Below are positions 1 to 8,651 of a DNA stretch of 64,000 bases, piece after piece. The stretch is from positions 32,748 through 96,747 of the forward strand of contig NZ_LGAP01000029.1 of the NCBI RefSeq assembly GCF_001270265.1, read 5' to 3'. Made by a program: the position numbers and the translations under genes. This DNA comes from Ensifer adhaerens. GTDB lineage: Bacteria; Pseudomonadota; Alphaproteobacteria; Rhizobiales; Rhizobiaceae. Below the pieces are notes generated by a model that was not told the DNA's origin, made no database searches, and saw only the letters and a program-made list of their open reading frames with translations. Each line of letters opens with the position of its first letter. The first letter of the stretch is position 1.

Positions 1-1
1 G

Positions 2-1417
2 CGCAAGAAGATCGTCGGTGTCAACTGGGACGTGACCGCCGACATCAGGACCCGCGCAACCCTGTCGGAAGCCAAGCGCCAGGCTGAAGCGCACAGCGCC
101 GAACTGGAAGCGGCACGTCACCGCATGGAATTCAATGCTCTGCACGACCCCTTGACCGGCCTGCCGAACCGGCGCTTCCTCGACCAGGTGCTTGCGGACA
201 GAAGCCATCACTTCGATGCCGAGGCGAGGCTCAGCATCTTTCACATGGATCTCGATCGCTTCAAGCAGATCAACGACACGCTCGGCCATGCCGCCGGCGA
301 CGAGATCCTGCGCCACGCCGCCGAATTGCTGCGGACCAACGCCAAGGAGAAGGATTTCGTCGCCCGCATCGGCGGCGACGAGTTCGTCATCGTCCGCCAG
401 GATGGCGGCGCCGAGCCCGATGCTCGGCTCGCATCCTGCATCATCGAGGCGATGAGCGTTCCGGTTCGCTACAAGGATCAGGAATGCCGCATCGGCGTCA
501 GCATCGGCATCGCAGCCCAGGCCAAGCCGACCGACGATCTGTCCCAGATCCTCGTCAATGCCGACATCGCCCTTTACGAGGCCAAGCGCCGCGGGCGCAA
601 CCGTCACGAAACCTTCACCGGCGACCTGAAGACTGCCGTGTTCAAGACCAAGCAGACCGCCGACGAGATCCTTCGCGGCCTCGAGCACAAGGAATTCATC
701 GCGCATTTCCAGCCGCAGTTCTGTCCGAACACGCTTGAGATCATCGGCGTAGAAGCGCTTGCGCGCTGGGACCACCCGACCAAGGGATTGCTGGGTCCGC
801 ACACCTTTCTTAGGACTGCCGAAGACATCAACGTCGTCGCATCCATCGACCAGGTGATCCTCGAGCAAGCGCTGTTCCAGATCTTTCGCTGGGAAGCCAA
901 CGGCATCCATATTCCGAAGGTTTCGGTCAACCTGTCCTATGCCCGTCTGCACGACGACGGGCTGATCGGCCGCCTCGAGCAGCTGCAGATCCCGCGCGGC
1001 CGCCTGTCCTTCGAGCTTCTGGAATCGATCTCCTTCGACGAGAGCGACGTCACGGTGCTGTCGAACATCCGCCGGATCAAGGAACTCGGCATCGATATCG
1101 AGATCGACGATTTCGGCACCGGCTATGCCTCGATCCTCAGCCTGTTGAAGCTGACCCCGCGGCGCCTGAAGATCGATCGCCAGTTGATTCTGCCGATCCT
1201 GAATTCGCCGGCGGAAAAGCGCCTCGTCGAATCGATCATCGATATCGGCACCTCGCTCGGCATCGAAGTGATCGCCGAAGGCGTCGAAACGCTCGAGCAC
1301 GCCCACATTCTGAGAGAACTCGGCTGTCATGGCCTTCAGGGCTATGTCTTTGCCCGGCCAATGAGCGCCGACGATCTCGCCGCCTTCGTTTTCGAGCGCA
1401 GGTGGCAGGCCGCCTGA
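2..1417 (+). CDS. PAS-GGDEF-EAL cyclic-di-GMP protein, 5' end outside window
   Basis: The reading frame is open from base 2, so the gene starts upstream and only its C-terminal ~471 residues are here. The first visible residues (GVNWDVT) look like the end of a PAS/PAC fold, followed by a short coiled stretch. The GGDEF diguanylate cyclase domain is intact, with GGDEF near base 375 and a preceding DxLT-like region (HDPLTGLPNRR). The EAL phosphodiesterase domain is also intact: EALAR near base 750, then DDFGTGYAS and KIDRQ, which carry metal- and substrate-binding residues. Both active-site signatures are kept, so it may make or degrade c-di-GMP, or do both; the sequence does not say which dominates. 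The sensory N-terminus cannot be judged. A terminator follows 48 bp after the stop. Confidence 0.93.
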   Translation, partial: RKKIVGVNWDVTADIRTRATLSEAKRQAEAHSAELEAARHRMEFNALHDPLTGLPNRRFLDQVLADRSHHFDAEARLSIFHMDLDRFKQINDTLGHAAGDEILRHAAELLRTNAKEKDFVARIGGDEFVIVRQDGGAEPDARLASCIIEAMSVPVRYKDQECRIGVSIGIAAQAKPTDDLSQILVNADIALYEAKRRGRNRHETFTGDLKTAVFKTKQTADEILRGLEHKEFIAHFQPQFCPNTLEIIGVEALARWDHPTKGLLGPHTFLRTAEDINVVASIDQVILEQALFQIFRWEANGIHIPKVSVNLSYARLHDDGLIGRLEQLQIPRGRLSFELLESISFDESDVTVLSNIRRIKELGIDIEIDDFGTGYASILSLLKLTPRRLKIDRQLILPILNSPAEKRLVESIIDIGTSLGIEVIAEGVETLEHAHILRELGCHGLQGYVFARPMSADDLAAFVFERRWQAA

Positions 1418-1465
1418 CGGCGCCTCCAGCCGGCTGCGACAGTTCGGCGCGCGAGCGAGCGGGCC

Positions 1466-1490
1466 AAAAATGCGCTGCGCGCGCATTTTT
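1466..1490 (+). terminator. Rho-independent terminator after the GGDEF-EAL gene
   Basis: A perfect 10-bp stem (AAAAATGCGC / GCGCATTTTT) with a 5-nt loop, ending in a T run, lies 48 bp after the stop codon. It could work in either direction because both arms carry A/T runs at their outer ends. Confidence 0.8.
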
Positions 1491-1674
1491 CCAAGTGTCG
1501 AGGCTTGGCAGCCCCAGGGAAAATCGTCATAAAAACATATGCCTGTTACCGCTATGCGGACCATGACGGCATCGTCTGCGACCGTTGCGTCAGCGATGGT
1601 CCTTGAGGGGCCTCGGCACCCAATCTCCATTAAGCCCAAGAGAAGGGAACGGTACGATCGAATACGCGGGGAAA

Positions 1675-4581
1675 TTGCTTTCTGTCTTTATCCTAGCCCC
1701 GTTCGCGGGAAGCCTCATTGCAATCTTCTTTCCGTCCGATCAACGCGGCGCAACGGCCTGGTTCGCAGGCGCGATCGCGCTTCTCTGTTTCCTGGTTGCA
1801 GCCGGCCTCTACCCCTTCGTCACCTCCGGCGGCGTTCTGCGCTATGAACTTGCCTGGATGCCGGAGCTCGGCCTCAACTTCACCTTGAGAATGGACGGCT
1901 TTGCCTGGCTGTTCACGGTGCTGGTGACCGCAATCGGCGTGCTCGTCGTGCTCTACGCTCGCTATTACATGGCGGCCGAAGACCCGGTGCCGCGCTTCTT
2001 CGCGCTGTTCCTCGCCTTCATGGGGTCGATGCTCGGCGTCGTTCTCTCCGGTAATCTGATCCTGCTCGCCGTCTTCTGGGAGCTGACGAGCATCGTCTCC
2101 TTCCTGCTGATCGGCTATTGGCACCACAACGCCCATGCCCGCGACGGTGCCCGCATGGCACTGACGATGACCGGCATGGGCGGGCTTTGCATGCTTGTCG
2201 GGCTGTTGATCATGGGCCGGATCGTCGGCAGCTACGATCTCGACGTCGTGCTCGCCTCCGGCGACACGATCCGCAATCACCCGCTCTACGTCACGATGCT
2301 GATCCTGATTCTGCTCGGTGCCTTGACCAAAAGCGCACAGTTCCCGTTTCATTTCTGGCTGCCGCACGCCATGGCGGCGCCGACACCTGTCTCGGCCTAT
2401 CTGCATTCGGCGACCATGGTGAAGGCGGGCGTGTTCCTGCTCGTGCGGTTCTGGCCGGTCATGGCCGGCACCGAGGCCTGGTTCTGGATCGTCGGGCTCG
2501 CCGGCGTGACGACACTGCTTCTTGGCGCCTATTTCGCGATCTTCCAGCAGGACCTGAAGGGGCTTCTGGCCTATTCGACCATCAGCCACCTGGGACTGAT
2601 CACGGTTCTGCTCAGCCTCGGCAGTCCGCTTGCCGCAGTCGCCGCCGTCTTCCACATCGTCAATCACGCGACCTTCAAGGCATCGCTGTTCATGGCGGCC
2701 GGCATCATCGACCATGAGACCGGGACACGCGACATGCGCAAGCTCGGCGGGCTCATACGCTACATGCCCGGCACCGCCGTGCTCGCCATGGTCGCGAGCG
2801 CTGCAATGGCCGGCGTGCCGCTCCTCAACGGCTTCATCTCCAAGGAGATGTTCTTCGCCGAAGCCATCGAGACGCACCAGGCCAACATCCTCGATACGAT
2901 CACACCCTATGTCGCCACGCTCGCCGGCATGTTCGCAGTGACCTATTCGCTGCGCTTCATCCACAGCGTCTTCTTCGGCCAGACGCCGAGCGAGCTGCCC
3001 AAGATCCCGCATGAGCCGCCGCGCTGGATGCGTGCGCCGATCGAGTTCCTGGTGCTGGCCTGCCTCGTCGTCGGCATCATCCCGGCGATCACCATCGGCC
3101 CGTTCCTGCATACCGCCGTCGTGTCAATCCTTGGGGCGAGCACCCCACAGTACAGCCTCGCGGTCTGGCACGGCTGGAACCTGCCGCTGGTCATGAGCTT
3201 CGTGGCGCTTCTCGGCGGCGTCGGACTTTATTTCCTGATGCGCAACTATCTGGCGACCAGCACCGAGGGACCGCCGGTCTTCCGCCTGCTACACGGTCAG
3301 CGCATCTTCGAGCGGGTGCTGGTGACCCTCTCATGGAAATGGGCGCGTTCGCTCGAGCAGAGGCTCGGCACGCGCCGGCTGCAGCCGCAGATGCGGTTCC
3401 TGGTCTTCGTCGCGATCGTCGTCGGTGCCCTGCCACTGCTCCTCAATCACTTCGAGCTGCCGCCGCTTCTCGTGCGCGGCATCGACCCGGCCTTCGCCCT
3501 GCTCTGGGCCATCGGCATCGCCTGTGCGGTGGGGGCGGCCTTTCAGGCGAAGTTCCACCGGCTGGCCGCTCTCGTGCTTCTTGGCGGCGCCGGCCTCGTC
3601 ACCTGCATCACCTTCGTCTGGCTGTCGGCGCCCGACCTCGCCGTCACCCAGCTCCTCGTCGAGATCGTCACGACGGTGCTGATCCTGCTCGGCCTGCGCT
3701 GGCTGCCCAAGCGCATCGAGGATACGCAGGAATCCGAATTGCTGTCGCTGCGCGTTCGTCTGCGGCGCCTGCGTGACTTTCTGCTCGCCATCGTTGCGGG
3801 CGGTGGCGTGGCGCTGATCGCCTATACGGTGATGACCCGTCCGATGCCCGAGACCATCGCCAGCTATTTCCTCGAGCGCGCCTACAAGGAAGGCGGCGGC
3901 ACCAATGTCGTCAACGTCATCCTCGTCGACTTCCGCGGCTTCGATACGCTCGGCGAGATTGCAGTGTTGGCGATTGTCGCCCTGACCGTGTTTGCGCTGC
4001 TCTTGCGTTTCCGTCCGCAGGCCGACAGCCTGGAGGCACCGGAACAACAGCAGGTCCAGAATGCCTTCGACGACGATCACCCCGACCGCGCCGAGGGCGA
4101 CAGCGTCGCCGAATATCTGTTTGTTCCCTCGGTGATCATGCGCTGGATGTTCCCGGTCAGCGGCATGCTGGCCGCCTATCTCTTCCTGCGCGGTCACGAC
4201 CTGCCGGGCGGCGGCTTCGCGGCAGGCATCGCCATGTCGATCGGCTTCATCCTGCAGTACATGTCAGGCGGCACCCGCTGGGTCGAGGAGCGGCTGCGCA
4301 TCCACCCGCTGCGCTGGATGGGCATCGGCGTCATCGTCGCGGCGGCAACCGGCATCGGTTCATGGCTGTTCGGCTATCCGTTCCTGACCTCGCACGCGCA
4401 ATATGTCACCCTGCCGATCGTCGGGAAATTCCCACTGGCAAGCGCGATCTTCTTTGATCTTGGTGTCTTCTCGCTGGTGGTCGGGGCAACCGTCCTCATC
4501 CTGATCGCGCTTGCGCACCAGTCGATCCGCGCACCGCGTGCCCATGCCCGTGCCCTTCGCGCCGGAAAGGAGGCGAAGTAA
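1675..4581 (+). CDS. phaA: PhaAB: fused MrpA/MrpB subunit of K+(Na+)/H+ antiporter
   Basis: This is the large subunit of a multisubunit cation/proton antiporter (CPA3 family) in the inner membrane. About 770 residues are NuoL/MrpA-like, with many membrane segments and the conserved H-bearing stretches LPHAMAAPTPVSAYLHSATMV and HIVNHATFKASLF. They run straight into an MrpB-like C-terminal part (FLRGHDLPGGGFAAGI, around 4190-4230). In Bacillus these are separate genes; the fusion is the known rhizobial arrangement. I chose the TTG at 1675, which gives a protein starting MLSVFILAPF, with GGGGA just upstream. An ATG at 1585 would add a hydrophilic leader unlike the family. The start is the uncertain part. 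The stop overlaps the phaC ATG by one base, so translation is probably coupled. Confidence 0.92.
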   Translation: MLSVFILAPFAGSLIAIFFPSDQRGATAWFAGAIALLCFLVAAGLYPFVTSGGVLRYELAWMPELGLNFTLRMDGFAWLFTVLVTAIGVLVVLYARYYMAAEDPVPRFFALFLAFMGSMLGVVLSGNLILLAVFWELTSIVSFLLIGYWHHNAHARDGARMALTMTGMGGLCMLVGLLIMGRIVGSYDLDVVLASGDTIRNHPLYVTMLILILLGALTKSAQFPFHFWLPHAMAAPTPVSAYLHSATMVKAGVFLLVRFWPVMAGTEAWFWIVGLAGVTTLLLGAYFAIFQQDLKGLLAYSTISHLGLITVLLSLGSPLAAVAAVFHIVNHATFKASLFMAAGIIDHETGTRDMRKLGGLIRYMPGTAVLAMVASAAMAGVPLLNGFISKEMFFAEAIETHQANILDTITPYVATLAGMFAVTYSLRFIHSVFFGQTPSELPKIPHEPPRWMRAPIEFLVLACLVVGIIPAITIGPFLHTAVVSILGASTPQYSLAVWHGWNLPLVMSFVALLGGVGLYFLMRNYLATSTEGPPVFRLLHGQRIFERVLVTLSWKWARSLEQRLGTRRLQPQMRFLVFVAIVVGALPLLLNHFELPPLLVRGIDPAFALLWAIGIACAVGAAFQAKFHRLAALVLLGGAGLVTCITFVWLSAPDLAVTQLLVEIVTTVLILLGLRWLPKRIEDTQESELLSLRVRLRRLRDFLLAIVAGGGVALIAYTVMTRPMPETIASYFLERAYKEGGGTNVVNVILVDFRGFDTLGEIAVLAIVALTVFALLLRFRPQADSLEAPEQQQVQNAFDDDHPDRAEGDSVAEYLFVPSVIMRWMFPVSGMLAAYLFLRGHDLPGGGFAAGIAMSIGFILQYMSGGTRWVEERLRIHPLRWMGIGVIVAAATGIGSWLFGYPFLTSHAQYVTLPIVGKFPLASAIFFDLGVFSLVVGATVLILIALAHQSIRAPRAHARALRAGKEAK

Positions 4582-4928
4582 TGGAGATCATCCTGTCTGC
4601 CGCCATCGGCGTTCTCACCGCCTCGGGGGTCTATCTCCTGCTCAGGCCGCGCACCTATCAGGTGATCATCGGCCTGTCGCTGCTCTCCTATGCCGTCAAT
4701 CTCTTCATCTTCAGCATGGGGCGGCTGCGCGTGAACACACCTCCCATCCTCGAGCCCGGCGGCGTCGGCGATCTCTCGCGTTATACCGATCCGGTACCGC
4801 AGGCGCTGGTGCTGACCGCGATCGTCATCGGCTTTGCCATGACAGCGCTCTTCCTCGTCGTGCTGCTCGCCTCGCGCGGCTTCACCGGCACCGACCATGT
4901 CGACGGAAGGGAGCAGCGCAGTGACTGA
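4581..4928 (+). CDS. phaC: PhaC: MrpC/NuoK-like antiporter subunit
   Basis: A 115-residue membrane protein with three predicted hydrophobic segments and the NuoK/MrpC pattern (LLRPRTYQVIIGLSLLSYAVNLF early, DPVPQALVLTAIVIGFA later). In the family the second segment carries residues needed for proton movement. The start overlaps the phaAB stop (TAATG). The end overlaps the phaD start by 8 bp. The length matches MrpC (about 113). Confidence 0.92.
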   Translation: MEIILSAAIGVLTASGVYLLLRPRTYQVIIGLSLLSYAVNLFIFSMGRLRVNTPPILEPGGVGDLSRYTDPVPQALVLTAIVIGFAMTALFLVVLLASRGFTGTDHVDGREQRSD

Positions 4929-6540
4929 TTGGCTGCACCACCTGATGGTCCTGCCCATCCTGCTGCCGCTGATGGTGGGCGCGGCGATGATCCCGATCGA
5001 CGAGCGCAACCGCATGGCCAAGGGCGTGATGGGCTTCGTCTCGACGCTCGCCCTCTTCGTGCTCTCGATGGTGCTGATGCGCGCTAGCGCCTCGACAGAA
5101 GGCTTCCTTGCCGGCACAAGCGTCTACCAGCTCGGCAACTGGCCGGCGCCGTTCGGCATCGTGCTGGTGCTCGACCGGCTCTCGGCGCTGATGCTCTGCC
5201 TGACGAGCGGCCTGGCGCTGGCTGCCCAGGTCTATTCGATCGCGCGCTGGCACACCGCCGGCCACCACTTCCATTCGCTGTTCCAGCTGCTGATCGCCGG
5301 GCTCAACGGCGCGTTCCTGACGGGAGATCTTTTCAATCTCTTCGTCTTCTTCGAGATCATGCTGGCGGCATCCTACGGACTGCTGCTGCACGGCTCCGGT
5401 CCGCTGCGCGTCAAGGCCGGCCTGCATTATGTCGCGATCAATCTTGCCGCCTCGTCGCTGTTCCTGATCGGCGTCAGCCTGATCTATGGCGCCACCGGCA
5501 CGCTCAACATGGCCGACCTCGCCGTCAAGCTCGCCAGCATCTCGCCGGAGAACCGGCAGATGGTCGAAGTCGGCGCCGGCGTGCTCGGCGTCGCCTTTCT
5601 GGTCAAGGCCGGCATGTGGCCGCTGAGCTTCTGGCTGCCGACCGCCTATTCGGCGGCGACGCCGCCGGTTGCGGCTGTCTTTGCCATGCTGACCAAGGTC
5701 GGCATCTACATCATCCTGCGCCTGTCGCTGCTCGTCTTCGGTGCCAATGCCGGGGTTTCCGCCGGTTTCGGCCAGACACTGCTCGTGGTCGGCGGCATGC
5801 TGACGATCGCCTTCGGCGCGATCGGCGTGCTGGCGTCGCAGGCGATGGCCCGGCTTGCCGCCTATTCGGTGCTGGTATCCTCCGGCACGCTGATGGCAGC
5901 GATCGGCCTCGGGCATTCCGGCATGATTGCCGGCGCGCTGTTTTATCTCGTCAGCTCGACGCTGACGATCTCGGCGTTCTTCCTGCTGATCGAACTGGTG
6001 GAGCGCGGCCGTGACGCCGGCGCCGACGTTCTGGCAGTGACGATGGAGGCCTATGGCGATGCCGACGAGGACGAGGAACCAGACGAAGCGGGCGCCGCCA
6101 TTCCCGGTACCATGGCGGTGCTTGGCCTCTGCTTCTGCCTCTGCGCATTGCTGCTTGCCGGCCTGCCGCCGCTCTCCGGTTTCGTCGCCAAGTTCGCGAT
6201 CCTGAGCGGTCTCTTCGGCCTCTCCGGCCCCGAGGCGGCTCCGGCGATTTCGCCGGCCGACTGGACCTATGTCACATTGCTGATCCTGTCCGGTCTCTCG
6301 GCCATGATCGCCATGAACCGCGTCGGCATCCGCACCTTCTGGGCCTCGATCGAGAACACCGAGCCGCGCGTCTTCGTCATCGAGATTGCCCCCGTTGTCG
6401 TGCTGCTCGGCGCCTGCATCTTCTTGAGCCTGCAGGCCGGGGCGACGATGCGCTACATGCAGGCAACGGCCGATTCCCTGCTTGATCCGGCGAGCTATAC
6501 CCAGCGCGTCCTCACGGCGCCGCGTGTCGGAGGGCAGTAG
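4921..6540 (+). CDS. phaD: PhaD: MrpD/NuoM-like antiporter subunit
   Basis: A 539-residue polytopic membrane protein of the NuoN/MrpD family, the second large proton-translocating subunit. Diagnostic stretches are NLFVFFEIMLAASYGLL, KAGMWPLSFWLPTAYSAATP and a long amphipathic region before the C-terminus. I chose the GTG at 4921 (MTDWLHHLM...), which has an AGGGAG ribosome site about 8 nt upstream and overlaps the end of phaC. An in-frame ATG at 4897 lacks such a site. A short acidic insert (DADEDEEPDEAG) around 6060-6085 is a likely cytoplasmic or periplasmic loop. Confidence 0.92.
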   Translation: MTDWLHHLMVLPILLPLMVGAAMIPIDERNRMAKGVMGFVSTLALFVLSMVLMRASASTEGFLAGTSVYQLGNWPAPFGIVLVLDRLSALMLCLTSGLALAAQVYSIARWHTAGHHFHSLFQLLIAGLNGAFLTGDLFNLFVFFEIMLAASYGLLLHGSGPLRVKAGLHYVAINLAASSLFLIGVSLIYGATGTLNMADLAVKLASISPENRQMVEVGAGVLGVAFLVKAGMWPLSFWLPTAYSAATPPVAAVFAMLTKVGIYIILRLSLLVFGANAGVSAGFGQTLLVVGGMLTIAFGAIGVLASQAMARLAAYSVLVSSGTLMAAIGLGHSGMIAGALFYLVSSTLTISAFFLLIELVERGRDAGADVLAVTMEAYGDADEDEEPDEAGAAIPGTMAVLGLCFCLCALLLAGLPPLSGFVAKFAILSGLFGLSGPEAAPAISPADWTYVTLLILSGLSAMIAMNRVGIRTFWASIENTEPRVFVIEIAPVVVLLGACIFLSLQAGATMRYMQATADSLLDPASYTQRVLTAPRVGGQ

Positions 6541-6543
6541 CCG

Positions 6544-7029
6544 ATGCGCACCTGGTTCCCCTACCCGTTGTTGTCCGTCGGCCTGCTGCTCATCTGGCTG
6601 CTCCTCAACCAGTCGGTTGCCCCCGGCACGATCGTCATGGGTACGATATTGAGCATCGCGCTCGGCTGGGTGACGCTCAAGCTGCATCCGGTCCATTCGC
6701 ATCCGCGCCGGTTCCTGCGCACGCTGCGCTTTAGCGCCAGCGTGGTCCTGGATGTCGTCCGCTCCAACATCGCCGTGGCGCTTGTCATCCTGCGCGTCGG
6801 CAGGCGGGCGCCGAACTCGGGCTTCCTGACGGTCGACCTCGATCTCGAGGATGAAAACGCGCTGGCGCTGCTCGCCTGCATCATGACGGCGACGCCGGGC
6901 ACCGCATGGCTGGAATATGATCGCGGCCGGAAATCGCTGCTCTTCCACGTGCTCGACATGGAAAACGAGGAGGTCTGGCTGCAGACGGTGAAGCGCTACG
7001 AAGCAGGTTTGAAGGAGATGTTCGGATGA
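6544..7029 (+). CDS. phaE: PhaE: MrpE-like antiporter subunit
   Basis: 161 residues with two N-terminal hydrophobic segments followed by a soluble domain typical of MrpE (CIMTATPGTAWLEYD, then HVLDMENEE). MrpE is needed for assembly or activity of the complex. The gene starts 3 bp after the phaD stop and its last four bases form the ATGA overlap with phaF. Confidence 0.9.
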   Translation: MRTWFPYPLLSVGLLLIWLLLNQSVAPGTIVMGTILSIALGWVTLKLHPVHSHPRRFLRTLRFSASVVLDVVRSNIAVALVILRVGRRAPNSGFLTVDLDLEDENALALLACIMTATPGTAWLEYDRGRKSLLFHVLDMENEEVWLQTVKRYEAGLKEMFG

Positions 7030-7307
7030 CGGAGCTGGCAATCATCTGGTCGATCCTCGCAGCCCAGATCATGCTGGGGCTTGCCATGGCCTTTGCCCTC
7101 TACCGCATGGTCAAGGGACCACGGGCGCAGGACCGCATCCTCGGCCTCGATACCCTCTACATCAACGCGATGCTGATGCTGTTGTCCTTCGGCATCCGCA
7201 CCGCCAACAGCATCTATTTCGAATCGGCGCTGATCGTCGCGCTGATCGGCTTCGTCTCGTCGATCGCCTTCGGCAAGTTCCTGATGCGCGGGGAGGTGAT
7301 CGAATGA
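7026..7307 (+). CDS. phaF: PhaF: MrpF-like antiporter subunit
   Basis: 93 residues with three hydrophobic segments and the MrpF signature VKGPRAQDRILGLDTL. It is a small membrane subunit of the Pha antiporter. It overlaps phaE and phaG by four bases each (ATGA), so the six genes are almost certainly one translationally coupled operon. Confidence 0.92.
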   Translation: MTELAIIWSILAAQIMLGLAMAFALYRMVKGPRAQDRILGLDTLYINAMLMLLSFGIRTANSIYFESALIVALIGFVSSIAFGKFLMRGEVIE

Positions 7308-7687
7308 GCCACCTGACCGACCTTCCGACCTGGGCCGCCGTCGTCGTCTGCGGGCTCGTCCTTCTCGGCTCGGCGATCGCGCTGATCGGCTCGCTCGGGC
7401 TGCTCAGGCTGCCGGATTTCTATACGCGCCTGCATGCGCCGACGCTTGCCACCAGCGGCGGCGTCATCCTCATCTGCACCGCCTCGATCGTCTGCTTTGC
7501 CGTGCTGCAGAGCCGCTGGGTGTTCCACGAGGTGTTGATCATCGTCTTCGTCATCATGACGACGCCGGTGACACTGATGCTGCTTGGCCAGGCCGCGCTC
7601 TATCGCGACCGCGTCGAGGAACGCCGCGGCGTCCCGATGAAGCAGAAGCCGCTTCCCGAACAGACCCCGGAAGAGACCAAAGAGTAA
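7304..7687 (+). CDS. phaG: PhaG: MrpG-like antiporter subunit
   Basis: 127 residues with three hydrophobic segments and the MrpG/PhaG pattern GSLGLLRLPDFYTRLHAPT. It is the last gene of phaAB-CDEFG. It ends 2 bp before the end of the convergent cobM gene, with no visible terminator between them. In S. meliloti the Pha1 system is known for K+ efflux, alkaline tolerance and nodule invasion; that role is inferred here by similarity. Confidence 0.92.
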   Translation: MSHLTDLPTWAAVVVCGLVLLGSAIALIGSLGLLRLPDFYTRLHAPTLATSGGVILICTASIVCFAVLQSRWVFHEVLIIVFVIMTTPVTLMLLGQAALYRDRVEERRGVPMKQKPLPEQTPEETKE

Positions 7688-7689
7688 GT

Positions 7690-8448
7690 TTACGCGCGCC
7701 CTCTGAAACGCCGCTGATAGGCAGGATCGTAGAGCGAGCTTTCGCGGAAATCCGAGGCTTCCAGGCCCGGACCGACGAAGATCAGCGCGGTACGCTCGAT
7801 CGGTTCCTCGGCCACCTTGGTGGCGATCGTGCCGAGTGTGCCACGCACCACCCGTTCATCCGGCCACGACGCCTTGACGACGATCGCCACGGGGCATTCG
7901 GCGCCATAGAGCGGCGTCAGCTCCTCGACGACCTGGTCGAGCGCATGGATGGCGAGATGGATGGCAAGCGTCGCACCAGTGGCGCCGAAGCCCGCCAGCG
8001 TCTCGGTGTTGGGCATCGGCGAGGCCCGACCGGAAACCCGCGTCAGCACCAGGCTCTGCGCAACGGCCGGAATCGTCAGCTCGCGTCCGAGCGTCGCGGC
8101 CGCCGCAGCAAAGGCCGGCACGCCGGGCGTCATGGTGTAGCCGATGCCGTGTTTCTCCAGCCGGCGGATCTGCTCGGCGACAGCACTCCAGACCGAAAGA
8201 TCGCCGGAATGCAGCCGGGCAACATCCTCGCCCGCTTCCGCGGCGCGCACATACTCTGCCTCGATCTCGTCCAGCGACATCGGTGCCGTGTCGACGATCC
8301 GGGCACCGGGCGGGCAATATTGCAGCAGTTCCGGCGAGACGATCGAGCCGGCATAGAGGCAGACCGGGCAGCGTCCGATCAGGTCGCGGCCGCGAACCGT
8401 GATCAGATCCGCAGCTCCCGGACCGGCGCCGATAAAGTGTACCGTCAT
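7690..8448 (-). CDS. cobM: Precorrin-4 C11-methyltransferase
   Basis: 252 residues of the SAM-dependent tetrapyrrole methylase family. The N-terminal [15 protein letters not shown] is the GxGxGD-like loop, and SGDLSVWSA followed by [15 protein letters not shown] is the SAM-binding core. It methylates C11 of precorrin-4 to give precorrin-5 in the aerobic cobalamin pathway. I chose the ATG at 8448 (MTVHFIGAG) because GGAGAG lies 4-9 nt upstream; an ATG at 8508 would add 20 unusual residues encoded by repeat DNA. It is the last gene of the cob run and is separated from cobL by a 200-bp palindrome cluster. Confidence 0.94.
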   Translation of the reverse strand: MTVHFIGAGPGAADLITVRGRDLIGRCPVCLYAGSIVSPELLQYCPPGARIVDTAPMSLDEIEAEYVRAAEAGEDVARLHSGDLSVWSAVAEQIRRLEKHGIGYTMTPGVPAFAAAAATLGRELTIPAVAQSLVLTRVSGRASPMPNTETLAGFGATGATLAIHLAIHALDQVVEELTPLYGAECPVAIVVKASWPDERVVRGTLGTIATKVAEEPIERTALIFVGPGLEASDFRESSLYDPAYQRRFRGRA

Positions 8449-8468
8449 ATGTCTCTCCGAATTTTTTG

Positions 8469-8650
8469 GAGCGTTTCCCGAACGCTCTATCTCTTTATTT
8501 TCAAGCAACCCGAACGCAAGATGCTCCGCCCTTTCGCTGGAATTGCTCTAAAGCACATCGCGTATGAACGCATTCATGCGATGTGCTTTACGCCATTGTT
8601 CGCACGCATGTCGTTGTCCCGAAACCGCTGCGCACTTTCGGGCGACATGC
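8469..8650. repeat. Cluster of three rhizobial intergenic palindromes between cobM and cobL
   Basis: There are three separate inverted repeats. 8469-8487 is a 7-bp stem, GAGCGTT/AACGCTC. 8549-8590 is a 13-bp perfect stem, TAAAGCACATCGC/GCGATGTGCTTTA, extended by ATGAA/TTCAT. 8606-8650 is an 8-bp outer stem, GCATGTCG/CGACATGC, around CCCGAAA/TTTCGGG. The style matches RIME-type rhizobial mosaic elements as I know them. They would fold in the cobL-cobM transcript. Confidence 0.8.
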
Positions 8651-8651
8651 A

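Noticed and set aside
1693..3111. A 472-codon minus-strand open frame inside phaAB
   Set aside because: Composition is that of a shadow frame; phaAB has strong membrane-protein evidence on the plus strand.
4882..7041. A 719-codon open frame on the minus strand across phaD-phaE
   Set aside because: It is antisense to well-supported antiporter genes, rich in Arg/His/Gln/Glu as expected from GC-rich shadow frames, and shows no domain.
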